Source of the DNA: Candidatus Rokuibacteriota bacterium
GTDB taxonomy: Bacteria; Methylomirabilota; Methylomirabilia; Rokubacteriales; CSP1-6
Assembly: GCA_030647435.1 (NCBI GenBank)
Contig: JAUSJX010000004.1
Span: 1-51,229 of the forward strand
DNA: 51,229 nucleotides
Direction: 5' to 3'
In this document: piece by piece, positions 1-6,752 of the stretch
Layout: each line of letters opens with the position of its first letter
How positions within the stretch are numbered: the stretch's first letter is position 1
Program-made: the position numbers and the translations under genes
Notes under the pieces: model-generated
The model's database searches: none
What the model saw: the letters and a program-made list of their open reading frames with translations, nothing else
Told to the model about the DNA's origin: nothing

Positions 1-319
1 CCCCGGAGGCCGAGCCTCACGGTTGAGAGGCGAAGGCAGCATGGTCCGTCGCATCTGGCTGACGCGGCGGGACACTCCGGCGGGGTGAGAGCGACGGCAC
101 GGTGACCAGGACACGTCGAGCGACTGGAGAAGCCCTCCTCGTCCCACCGCGAAAGCGGCGGAGCCATGTCCAAGCTATAACCAGTGTTCCTGGGAAGTGG
201 GCGGACGGCGAGAGGGTGACGGAGGGGTCCGCAGTAGCGAGGAAGCGGGGTAATGCCCGTGGAGCAAAGGGGCCCTACTGGTGTGCAGTGTCTCCGCCCA
301 CACGGGAGGCAGGGGCGGT

Positions 320-1606
320 ATGACAACAGCGCCCATCAGCCTGCAAGACCTGCAGCGGAGGCTCTACGTCAAGGCGAAGGCCGAGAAGGACTGGCGGTTC
401 TGGGGCCTGTACGTTCATGTGGCCAAGCTGGAGACACTCCACGCGGCGTATGCGCGGGCCAAGCAGGATGACGGCGCGCCGGGTATCGACGGCGTGACGT
501 TCGAGGCCATCGAGGCAGCCGGGGTGGAAGGGTTTCTGGCGCAGCTGCGGGACGAGCTGGTCTCACGCACCTATCGGCCACTACGGAACCGGCGCGTCGC
601 AATTCCGAAAGAGGGCGGCAAGGTCCGCGTCCTGGGGATTCCGGCGATTCGGGACCGCGTGGTGCAAGGGGCGCTCACACTCATCGTGGAGCCGATCTTC
701 GAAGCCGACTTTCACGAGGGGTCGTACGGATATCGACCGAAGCGGACAGCCCAGCAGGCGGTGGACCGAGTGGCCGAGGCCATCGTGCGGCACAAGACGC
801 GGGTGATTGACGTTGATCTCGCGGCGTACTTCGACAGCGTGCGGCACGACCTGCTGCTCGCCAAGGTGGCCCGCCGGGTGAACGACCGAGACATCTTGCA
901 CTTGGTGAAGCTGATGCTGAAAGCCGCTGGGACGCGCGGGGTTCCTCAGGGCGGCGTGCTCTCCCCCCTCCTCAGCAACATCTATCTCACGGAGGTCGAT
1001 GCGATGCTGGAGCGGGCCAAGGCGGTCACGGCCAACGGCACGCACACGTACGTGGAGTACGCGCGCTATGCTGATGACCTGGTGATCCTCGTGCACAATG
1101 ATCGTCGGCAGGACTGGCTGATAGAGGCGGTAAACCGGCGGCTGCGGGAGGAGTTGGCGACACTCGATGTGCAGCTGAACGAGGAGAAGAGCCGGATCGT
1201 GGACCTGACGCGGGGGGAGAGCTTCGGGTTCTTGGGCTTTGACTTCCGGCGTGTCCGCTCGTTGCGGGGGCGCTGGCGGCCGCAGTATACGCCGAAGCAG
1301 AAGAAGCGCACGGCGTTGCTGCAAGCGCTCAAGGCGGTGTTCCGGGGCTTCCGGTCCCAGCGGGTGGAGGTGTTGATCGTCGAGATCAACCCGAAGCTGC
1401 GGGGCTGGGTCCACTACTTCCGGATCGGGCACGCGAGCCGGTGCTTTGCCTTTGTGAGGCAATGGGTCGAGAAGAAGGTCCGGCGCCACTTGATGCGGGC
1501 GAGGAATCGTCGGGGCTTCGGCTGGAAGAGGTGGAGTACGGCGGGGCTCTATGACTCGCTCGGGTTGTTTGCAGACTACCGAGTGCGGTACCTGAGCCGG
1601 GTCTGA
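320..1606 (+). CDS. ltrA: Group II intron reverse transcriptase/maturase
   Basis: This is a 428-residue intron-encoded protein that helps the intron splice and copies it into new DNA sites. The reverse transcriptase domain spans about residues 50-310. It contains PQGGVLSPLLSN at 209-220 and the catalytic YADD at 250-253. A maturase (X/GIIM) domain follows at about 325-420, with the typical LRGWVHYFRIG stretch. There is no C-terminal HNH endonuclease domain, so mobility would rely on nicks or replication forks, as in other En-minus introns. The ATG at 320 was chosen because GGGAGG lies at 304-309; an in-frame GTG at 281 would add 13 residues. The gene appears intact. Confidence 0.9.
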   Translation: MTTAPISLQDLQRRLYVKAKAEKDWRFWGLYVHVAKLETLHAAYARAKQDDGAPGIDGVTFEAIEAAGVEGFLAQLRDELVSRTYRPLRNRRVAIPKEGGKVRVLGIPAIRDRVVQGALTLIVEPIFEADFHEGSYGYRPKRTAQQAVDRVAEAIVRHKTRVIDVDLAAYFDSVRHDLLLAKVARRVNDRDILHLVKLMLKAAGTRGVPQGGVLSPLLSNIYLTEVDAMLERAKAVTANGTHTYVEYARYADDLVILVHNDRRQDWLIEAVNRRLREELATLDVQLNEEKSRIVDLTRGESFGFLGFDFRRVRSLRGRWRPQYTPKQKKRTALLQALKAVFRGFRSQRVEVLIVEINPKLRGWVHYFRIGHASRCFAFVRQWVEKKVRRHLMRARNRRGFGWKRWSTAGLYDSLGLFADYRVRYLSRV

Positions 1607-1657
1607 AAGTGCTCCCAGTCGATAGGTCCCATAACCCATGACGCGAAGCACCCAGGA

Positions 1658-1690
1658 AAGCCCGGTGCCGGAAATCGGCACGCCGGGTTT
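1658..1690 (+). ncRNA. Group II intron domain V hairpin
   Basis: This 33-nt hairpin carries the catalytic AGC at 1659-1661. It forms a lower stem 1658-1666/182-1690 (right arm 1682-1690), with the usual G-U pair opposite the triad. There is an AC bulge at 1680-1681, then a GC upper stem 1667-1670/1676-1679 capped by a GAAA-containing loop at 1671-1675. This matches the conserved domain V layout and places the intron's catalytic core just after the reverse transcriptase stop. The upper stem is one base shorter on the 5' side than in the classical 34-nt form. Confidence 0.75.
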
Positions 1691-1802
1691 GCGGTGGCGG
1701 GGGCTGGAAACGGCTTACGGCAACCCTACACGGGCACGAAGCTGGAAACGGCGGATACAGCCAAGGGGAGCCTACGGAGCTTTGCGCCAGTCCTCGACCC
1801 TA

Positions 1803-1877
1803 CTGAAGACCGCCAAGGCGCTCGGGTTGACGATTCCGCAGTCGTTGCTGGGGCGGGCGGACGAGGTGATTCAGTGA
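1803..1877 (+). pseudogene. 3' remnant of an ABC transporter substrate-binding protein gene
   Basis: The reading frame ending at the TGA at 1875-1877 encodes KTAKALGLTIPQSLL followed by GRADEVIQ. From family knowledge this is the characteristic carboxyl end of ABC_sub_bind (PF04392-type) periplasmic binding proteins. Upstream of about 1803 the same frame reads into intron RNA and loses all similarity. The simplest reading is that the group II intron inserted about 25 codons before the stop of this gene, and that the 5' exon lies outside the window. If the intron still splices, the gene could be functional. Confidence 0.6.
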
Positions 1878-1943
1878 TGGATCGACGGGCTTGCCAGTTG
1901 CGATGCTACGGGCATACCACCACACCCAGAGGAGGGAGTTTCC

Positions 1944-2459
1944 ATGGCCATCCAAACCGCTGACGTCATCATGCCAGGAAATGAGAACGCATTCGAGACC
2001 GGCCGGCGTGGGCAGATATCGTCGATCGCCGAACTCGACGAGTCCTACCGTTGGCTGCTCGAAAAGAACGTTACTGCAACCTTGGCCACGGTCAAGCGAA
2101 ACGGACTGCCCCAACTGACACCGATCTGGGTGGCCCATGATGGCGTCAACATCCTCGTGAACACCAAGAAGGGCCGTCTCAAAGACCGGAACATGCGGGA
2201 GCGGTCAGACGTGGCTATCCTGTGCGTCAATCCGGCGAACCCGTACCACTGGATGGCGATCAACGGCAAGGTCGTGGAGATGATCGAGGAGACCGACCCC
2301 GCGAAGGGCCGCGAGGCCACGGACAATGTGAACGAGCTGGCCCAGCGCTACATCAACACAACACCCTACCCGCTGCGAGATCCCAAGGGCGAAGTGCGCG
2401 TGCTCTTCAAGGTGCGGCCCACATACGTCATGACGTTTGGCCCGCCCCCGACCAGCTGA
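1944..2459 (+). CDS. PPOX-class F420-dependent oxidoreductase-like protein
   Basis: This 171-residue protein has the split-barrel fold of the pyridoxamine-5'-phosphate-oxidase-like superfamily. The segment from about residue 38 (LEKNVTATLATVKRNGLP, then QLTPIWVAHDG) matches the flavin/F420-binding barrel opening. IIaa-type strands follow with VAILCVNPANPYHWMAI, and the C-terminal helix precedes RVLFKVRPTYVMTFG. In related proteins from F420-using bacteria this arrangement binds deazaflavin F420 and reduces small substrates. Cofactor choice cannot be read from sequence alone. The start at 1944 follows a strong GGAGGG site near 1932-1937. The gene stands alone downstream of the intron-disrupted locus. 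Confidence 0.75.
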   Translation: MAIQTADVIMPGNENAFETGRRGQISSIAELDESYRWLLEKNVTATLATVKRNGLPQLTPIWVAHDGVNILVNTKKGRLKDRNMRERSDVAILCVNPANPYHWMAINGKVVEMIEETDPAKGREATDNVNELAQRYINTTPYPLRDPKGEVRVLFKVRPTYVMTFGPPPTS

Positions 2460-2649
2460 GCCGCGCGGCCACAGGGGAACTCAGCAAAAGTAGGGTCACA
2501 GCCGGGATCCAGGTGTGTCATGATGCTGGTGTCTGGCCCGGCTGTTGGTTCATCGCGGACCCCCCTCCTCACCAGACCTCGGCTCTGGTTCCGTCTTCCG
2601 CCTCCCAGAGAGTGCCATTCCCGGCGGGAGTTCTGTTTGGAGGTTTACC

Positions 2650-2931
2650 ATGGCGCATAAAATTTATGTCGGAGGCTTGTCCTTCTCCACGTCGGACGAC
2701 CGCCTGCGTGAGATGTTCGCGGTGGCCGGCGGGGTCGAATCCGCCGCAGTCGTGATGGATCGTGACACGGGTCGCTCGCGCGGATTCGGCTTCGTCGAGA
2801 TGGCGACGGCCGAGCAGGCCGCCGACGCGGTCAAGCAGTTCAATGGCCAGGCCGTGGACGGCCGGACGCTCAAGGTCGAGCTGTCGACTGGTGCGGGCGC
2901 AGGCCGGGGCAGCGGCAGCAGCCGCGGGTAG
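2650..2931 (+). CDS. RRM-domain RNA-binding protein
   Basis: This is a 93-residue single RNA-recognition-motif protein. RNP2 is IYVGGL at residues 5-10 and RNP1 is RGFGFVEM at 44-51; the aromatic residues in both are those that stack on RNA bases. A short Gly/Ser/Arg-rich tail follows at about 81-93. Small bacterial RRM proteins of this form occur in cyanobacteria, proteobacteria and several candidate phyla, often linked to cold or stress, but no role can be assigned here. The start is set by TTTGGAGG ending at 2643. The 190-nt leader after the previous gene shows no riboswitch or clear thermosensor that I can recognise. The next ORF begins 8 nt downstream. Confidence 0.9.
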   Translation: MAHKIYVGGLSFSTSDDRLREMFAVAGGVESAAVVMDRDTGRSRGFGFVEMATAEQAADAVKQFNGQAVDGRTLKVELSTGAGAGRGSGSSRG

Positions 2932-2938
2932 GCGGGAG

Positions 2939-3244
2939 ATGAGTGGACTCATGACGAGCCTCAATGAGCTTCGCGAACAGGGACAGATGACATGGAACGA
3001 GCACGAGCAGGGCTGGATCGGGACGCCGGGGGAGATCCTCGACGCCCTCGCCGCAGACGGCTTCAACGAATGCAAGCGTGAGATGACCTCGAGCCGGCGC
3101 GATTGCCGGCCGGTAGGCGGCGTGTGGCAAGGCGTCAATCCGCTGACCAATTCCGTGGCGTCGCTGATCTGGGTGGCTCGCCCGGCGGCGCAACCGGCCA
3201 CGCTGTTCATCGAGATTGACGGGGAAGCGCTTCCCAGCCTCTAA
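2939..3244 (+). CDS. Hypothetical 101-residue protein
   Basis: I do not recognise a family. The frame starts at an ATG 8 nt after the RRM stop, with GCGGGAG immediately upstream, and ends in a 4-nt convergent overlap with the methyltransferase stop. The protein is soluble-looking, with no signal peptide or membrane span. It has two Cys (in NECKREM and RRDCRP) and a C-terminal beta-like stretch ending LFIEIDGEALPSL. Codon use is like its neighbours and its close position behind the RRM gene suggests co-transcription. An internal ATG at 2951 is an alternative start. Confidence 0.55.
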   Translation: MSGLMTSLNELREQGQMTWNEHEQGWIGTPGEILDALAADGFNECKREMTSSRRDCRPVGGVWQGVNPLTNSVASLIWVARPAAQPATLFIEIDGEALPSL

Positions 3245-3885
3245 CAGAGTGAGGCGGAATCACCGGGGGCGCGCCGCGCCCAGACGGCGTAGAGGGGATC
3301 GCCCCGCCGCGGCGCGTGCTCGAAAGTCTCCACCGCGGCCCAGGCGCGGCCCGGTTCCGCCGAGTCCGCGAAGTAGGCGGTGACGATCTCGACGTGCTCC
3401 TGGTCGTCCGTGACGCGCCAGAGGGCGACGGCCTTGTCGGGGAAGCACCGATTGCTGAAGCTCACGACGAACGGCGCGCCGGGGCGCAGCACCCGGCGGA
3501 TCTCCCGGAAGACTTCGAGCGGCCGCGTGAGGTACTGGACGGCGACTGCGCACATGACCGCGTCGAAGGCCGCAACCGCGAACGGCAGGCCGGGCTCGCG
3601 GTTGAGGTCGTGGACGACGGCGGCGGTAAGCTGCGGGTTCTCGGCCATCTCCACCGCGTTCAAGCCGAGACCGATCACCGTGCCGCCGAAGCTCGCAGGA
3701 AGGTGGCTCCGCCACGACCCCATGAGGTCGAGCACGCGCCCGCCTGTGGGGACGAGCGCCGTGTAGAGTCGCGTGAGAGCTGCGATGGCGCCGTCGTCGA
3801 TGTGGACGACCCGACGCGGGAACGAGTAGAAAGCGGAGTCGTCGCCCTCGTCGAACCGGCGGAAGTCCCGCGCTGAGGTGTCCAC
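3241..3885 (-). CDS. SAM-dependent methyltransferase-like protein
   Basis: This 214-residue protein resembles the class I (Rossmann) methyltransferase fold. Motif I is the stretch RVLDLMGSWRSHLP near residues 50-63. It departs from the usual DxGxGxG and is typical of a divergent methyltransferase-11-like group. FDAVMCAVAVQYLTRP near 108-123 corresponds to the acidic post-motif region, and VLRPGAPFVVSFSNR near 132-146 to the motif after strand 5. The substrate is unknown. Transcription runs away from the small membrane protein gene 15 nt upstream on the same strand and converges with the 101-residue ORF. Confidence 0.75.
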   Translation of the reverse strand: MDTSARDFRRFDEGDDSAFYSFPRRVVHIDDGAIAALTRLYTALVPTGGRVLDLMGSWRSHLPASFGGTVIGLGLNAVEMAENPQLTAAVVHDLNREPGLPFAVAAFDAVMCAVAVQYLTRPLEVFREIRRVLRPGAPFVVSFSNRCFPDKAVALWRVTDDQEHVEIVTAYFADSAEPGRAWAAVETFEHAPRRGDPLYAVWARRAPGDSASLC

Positions 3886-3900
3886 GGCGCTGATTGTAGG

Positions 3901-4107
3901 CTATTGGTCTCTATCGTCCTCTTCGTCGCGGTCCGGACCCTGGGGTCCTCTCCCGTGTCCGACGACGGCCAAGGCAAATGCCAGGGTCAGAACAGCGGTC
4001 GTGATCAGGAAGATGACCATGCCTATCTGGCATCCCGGGTCGCTCCAGGCCTTGCTCATCAGCCAACCAAAGACGATGCCAGCGCCGGCGAACCCTACGT
4101 CCCTCAT
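3901..4107 (-). CDS. Small membrane protein coupled to the sheath gene
   Basis: This is a 68-residue protein with two hydrophobic segments, at about residues 5-17 (GFAGAGIVFGWLM) and 28-50 (MVIFLITTAVLTLAFALAVVG). A strongly acidic tail ends GPDRDEEDDRDQ. Its ATG at 4107-4105 overlaps the sheath gene TGA in an ATGA arrangement, which fixes the start and implies translational coupling. An earlier in-frame ATG at 4173 would give 90 residues but would overlap the sheath gene by 70 nt. I recognise no family. The position suggests it could anchor or accompany the sheath protein at the inner membrane, but that is inference only. Confidence 0.6.
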   Translation of the reverse strand: MRDVGFAGAGIVFGWLMSKAWSDPGCQIGMVIFLITTAVLTLAFALAVVGHGRGPQGPDRDEEDDRDQ

Positions 4108-5297
4108 CGTGCGCCGCGCCGAGCTGAGCGCCGCCGCCGCTTGTGGTGTGACGGCGGTCGATCGGCGGTCCATTGCCCGATGCGGAAAATGACGAACTCG
4201 GACGGTCGCACCACCGCCACGCCGACGACGCAGATGAGCCGCCCCTGGTCGATGTCGGCCTGCGTCATGGTCGAGCGGTCGCACTTCACGAAGAAGGCCT
4301 CTTCCGGCCTGCTGCCGGGCAGCCTGCCGGAGCGCCACTCACTCGTCAGGAAGTCCTCTACCGCGCGCCTGATCTTGGCCCAGAGCGGCTCGGCGTTCGG
4401 CTCGAAGACCGCCCACTGCGTGCCCTTGTCGATCGAGGCCTCGAGATATATGAAGAGGCGGCGGACGTTGACGTACTTCCATTCGGAGTCCGCGCTCAAT
4501 GTCCGCCCGCCCCAGACCCGGAAGTCGCGCGGCGCGAAGGCACGGATGCAGTTGATGGACTCCGAGTTGAGCACCGTCAGCGAAGCCTCGGTGACCTTGT
4601 GGTCGAGCCCGACGGCCAGCTTGACCACCTCGTTCGCCGGCGGCTTGCTCGCGCCTCGGGCGAGATCAACCCGCGCGTAGATGCCGGCGACGAAACCGCT
4701 CGGCGGCAGCGACAGTTCGCGCGCGTTCCTCGGGTCCTTCACGCGTACCCACGGGTAATACAGCGCGGCTTTCGAGGACGTGAGTCCCGCCCGCATCGCG
4801 CGGACGTCTTCGATCGACTGCCCGGGCCCTGAGTCCAGCACGGCGAATCGGTACCGCATCCGCTCCGCGTGCTCGATCAAGACCTTGGCGATCGCTGTTC
4901 CAGTTCCGCCGTCTTCATGCCCGAAGGTCGACCCGGGCGCCGCGACGATCGAGATCTCCTCGGTGGCCTCGAAGCACTTCAACGCCTTCTGGCAGTCGCC
5001 GGCCTTCCACCGAGGAACGCGCGCCACGTAGAGACGACGCCCGCCTTCCTTGAAGAACGCGCGCACGGCATGCCACGTGTAGTTCGACCTGGGGGCGCCG
5101 CCATCGAGCCGTAGCCTCCGGCCGCTGCCATACGTCCGCTCGAAGTCTGCGAGGCTGGTGACGAGGGTCGCCCTCTTGATCGGGCCCTTGTGACAGGGGC
5201 CGATGAACCCGGCGGTGCTGGTCGGTACGCCTTCGATCGGCTTCAGATGGATCGACATCTCTTCGACGTACACGCCCGGCGCGAGATACTCCGGCAT
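4104..5297 (-). CDS. Phage-type contractile tail sheath protein, solitary
   Basis: This 397-residue protein opens with PEYLAPGVYVEE, then KPIEGVPTSTAGFIG, the hallmark N-terminus of phage and extracellular-contractile-injection-system tail sheath proteins. The C-terminal half has the conserved NVRRLFIYLEASI, then GTQWAVFEPN and LWAKIRRAVEDFL segments of the sheath C-terminal domain. These segments interlock subunits around a tail tube. The length is in the family range. There is no tube, baseplate, spike, AAA ATPase or other tail gene nearby. Instead it sits between a lipoprotein gene upstream (60 nt) and a coupled membrane protein gene downstream. The extreme C-terminus is Arg/His-rich. The start follows GGAGG in cacggaggcaccg. 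Confidence 0.88.
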   Translation of the reverse strand: MPEYLAPGVYVEEMSIHLKPIEGVPTSTAGFIGPCHKGPIKRATLVTSLADFERTYGSGRRLRLDGGAPRSNYTWHAVRAFFKEGGRRLYVARVPRWKAGDCQKALKCFEATEEISIVAAPGSTFGHEDGGTGTAIAKVLIEHAERMRYRFAVLDSGPGQSIEDVRAMRAGLTSSKAALYYPWVRVKDPRNARELSLPPSGFVAGIYARVDLARGASKPPANEVVKLAVGLDHKVTEASLTVLNSESINCIRAFAPRDFRVWGGRTLSADSEWKYVNVRRLFIYLEASIDKGTQWAVFEPNAEPLWAKIRRAVEDFLTSEWRSGRLPGSRPEEAFFVKCDRSTMTQADIDQGRLICVVGVAVVRPSEFVIFRIGQWTADRPPSHHKRRRRSARRGAR

Positions 5298-5357
5298 CGG
5301 TGCCTCCGTGGGCCTGTGGTGGTGCTCTGCGATTGTCGACGGCGCGGCCGGACTGGC

Positions 5358-5651
5358 TTACGGCGTGACCGTGTAGCCCTTCGTCTTCATGCACTCCGCG
5401 AAGGGATCCAGGTCGACCATCCGGCTTTGGGTGGCCAGCGGGGCGGGGCCGCCGGAACCGCCGACCCAGACCGCGGTGCCTGTCCACGGGCTGGGGGAAG
5501 CGCCGAGGCAGGCCGCGCCGTCATCGGTCAGCTGCTGGGAAGTCACGCCCTGCTTGTGGTAGCGGGCGGGCCATTGGCTGGGGTCGTTGGCGGCGGCGCA
5601 GCCGCTCAGGAATCCAATGAGCGTGCCTATCGCGAGAGTTCGGCGGATCAT
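5358..5651 (-). CDS. Small lipoprotein
   Basis: This 97-residue protein has a lipoprotein signal peptide: MIRR, a hydrophobic segment and the lipobox LSGC, with Cys18 predicted to be lipidated. The mature part contains two further Cys (in DDGAACLG and FAECMKTKGY) that could pair. The C-terminal FAECMKTKGY is a motif common to short Gram-negative periplasmic lipoproteins. No function is known. It lies 60 nt upstream of the sheath gene on the same strand, so the two may share a transcript, and it diverges from the SRAP gene across about 60 nt. Confidence 0.75.
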   Translation of the reverse strand: MIRRTLAIGTLIGFLSGCAAANDPSQWPARYHKQGVTSQQLTDDGAACLGASPSPWTGTAVWVGGSGGPAPLATQSRMVDLDPFAECMKTKGYTVTP

Positions 5652-5710
5652 GCTGGCCGCGAGTCTAGCAGAGACGGCCGCCGAGCTGCCGGGCGAGTAG
5701 AATACGTGCC

Positions 5711-6208
5711 ATGTGCGGCCGCTACACTCAGACCGCGGCGTTCGACGAGCTGGCCCTCCGCTTCGGCATTACCGTCGAGGACGCGGGCCTCGAAGACCTG
5801 CCGCCGCGCTACAACGTCGCCCCGTCACAATCGGTGCCGATCGTGGTCGCCCACAATGGCGGCCGCCCGCTCGTCATGGCCAAGTGGGGCTTCCACCCCG
5901 TCTGGATGAAGACCAGCAAGCTGGCCCCCATCAACGCGAAGGCGGAGACCGTCGCCAACGCGCCGGAGACGTGCACCATCATCACGACCACGCCCAACGA
6001 CCTCGTGGCCGCGATTCACAACCGGATGCCGGTGATCCTCAAGCGGGACGACGAGGTCCGCTGGACCGACGCGCACGTGACCGACCCGGCGGCGGTGCTG
6101 CCGTGCCTCCGCCCGCTGCCGGCGGAGCTCATGGAGGGGTACCCGGTGTCGACGCTGGTGTCATCGCCCGGAAACGAAGGGCCGCGCCTCGTGCAACCGG
6201 TCAGCTGA
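5711..6208 (+). CDS. SRAP/YedK-HMCES-like protein with internal deletion
   Basis: Full-length SRAP proteins (about 220 residues) crosslink to abasic sites in single-stranded DNA through Cys2. Here MCGRYT keeps Cys2, INAKAE keeps the Asn75 equivalent (YedK Arg77 is Lys), and IHNRMPVIL keeps the active-site His. The protein is only 165 residues. Between AKAETV (ends at 81) and TCTIITT (starts near 87) about 50 residues are missing, including the GFYEW segment with the catalytic Glu (YedK Glu105). The reading frame is intact across the junction, near DNA 5953-5968. It may be a reversal-defective crosslinker or a decaying gene. The HicA gene starts 4 nt after its stop. Confidence 0.88.
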   Translation: MCGRYTQTAAFDELALRFGITVEDAGLEDLPPRYNVAPSQSVPIVVAHNGGRPLVMAKWGFHPVWMKTSKLAPINAKAETVANAPETCTIITTTPNDLVAAIHNRMPVILKRDDEVRWTDAHVTDPAAVLPCLRPLPAELMEGYPVSTLVSSPGNEGPRLVQPVS

Positions 6209-6212
6209 CGCA

Positions 6213-6437
6213 ATGACGAGAATGGACTTGGAGAAGTGGCTCATCCGCAACAACTTCGCGCAGGTTCCTGCGGGCAAGACAAGCCATAAGCAGTTCGTGC
6301 TCGGCACGTGCAAGGTGACGGTGCCGGGTCACGGCTCCAAGGACCTCAGCAAGAAGCATCTCGGCATGATCCTTCGCTCACTGGAGTCCGTCGGCTTCGA
6401 CCGCGCGAAGGTCCGGCGTGAGTGGGGCGATGCCTGA
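6213..6437 (+). CDS. hicA: HicA-like toxin (orphan)
   Basis: This 74-residue protein is HicA-like: a dsRBD-like mRNA-interferase fold. It shows the family order of an N-terminal helix (LEKWLIRNNFAQV), then GKTSHKQF with the catalytic-type His at residue 25, then KVTVPGHGSKDLSKKHLG and a C-terminal helix. HicA toxins cleave mRNA and are normally neutralised by a HicB encoded next to them. No HicB is present: the next gene downstream is a convergent lipoprotein with a stop 1 nt away, and upstream is the SRAP gene. Usual hicA genes are 60-80 codons, so the length is normal. Confidence 0.7.
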   Translation: MTRMDLEKWLIRNNFAQVPAGKTSHKQFVLGTCKVTVPGHGSKDLSKKHLGMILRSLESVGFDRAKVRREWGDA

Positions 6438-6438
6438 A

Positions 6439-6729
6439 TCACAACGGAGGCTGGAGCGCCCACCACCCTCGACTTACCATGCAGCGTTGAAAGAGGCGAT
6501 TCGCGCTGGTTTGTTCCGGCGTCACCGGCCCTTCGAAGTACGTGCGCGGGTCGGTGTTTCCCTCGACTGATCCCACACGCGACTCCGGGCCGCACGCGGA
6601 CAGGGCGCTCTTCATCTCTGTGTTCGATGCGTTCGCCTTGTGCCAGAGGCGATAGTCGGTACCGTAGAGCGAGCACCCAGCAAAGAGCCCGGCGAGCAGC
6701 ATGTAGGCAGCGGGCCTGAGCGCGAGCAT
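6439..6729 (-). CDS. Small lipoprotein
   Basis: This 96-residue protein starts at the ATG behind a strong AAAGGAGG; a longer frame to 6813 is unlikely. The signal peptide MLALRPAAYMLLAGLFAGC carries a lipobox with Cys19. The mature domain has Cys in LSACGPES and FQRCMVSRGWW, similar in layout to the lipoprotein at 5358-5651: two Cys, the second near the C-terminus followed by a Met and a short basic/aromatic end. The role is unknown. It lies downstream of the BNR-repeat gene (24 nt) and is probably in the same transcript. Confidence 0.7.
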   Translation of the reverse strand: MLALRPAAYMLLAGLFAGCSLYGTDYRLWHKANASNTEMKSALSACGPESRVGSVEGNTDPRTYFEGPVTPEQTSANRLFQRCMVSRGWWALQPPL

Positions 6730-6752
6730 GGAAGCCTCCTTTCCCTTGACGG

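Larger units (their letters stand above)
1..1803 (+). mobile_element. Group II intron with internal reverse transcriptase
   Basis: The stretch before the reverse transcriptase gene (about 85-319) contains no convincing protein but is rich in short GC hairpins, as expected for intron RNA domains I-IV. The reverse transcriptase ORF sits in the domain IV position and is followed by a recognisable domain V hairpin at 1658-1690. The 5' boundary is not resolved and may lie before base 1. The 3' boundary lies between about 1729 (a CCCTAC after a possible domain VI hairpin at 1700-1729) and about 1803, where homology to an interrupted gene resumes. The 12-nt motif gctggaaacggc occurs twice, near 1703 and 1741, so part of the 3' region may be duplicated. 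Confidence 0.72.
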
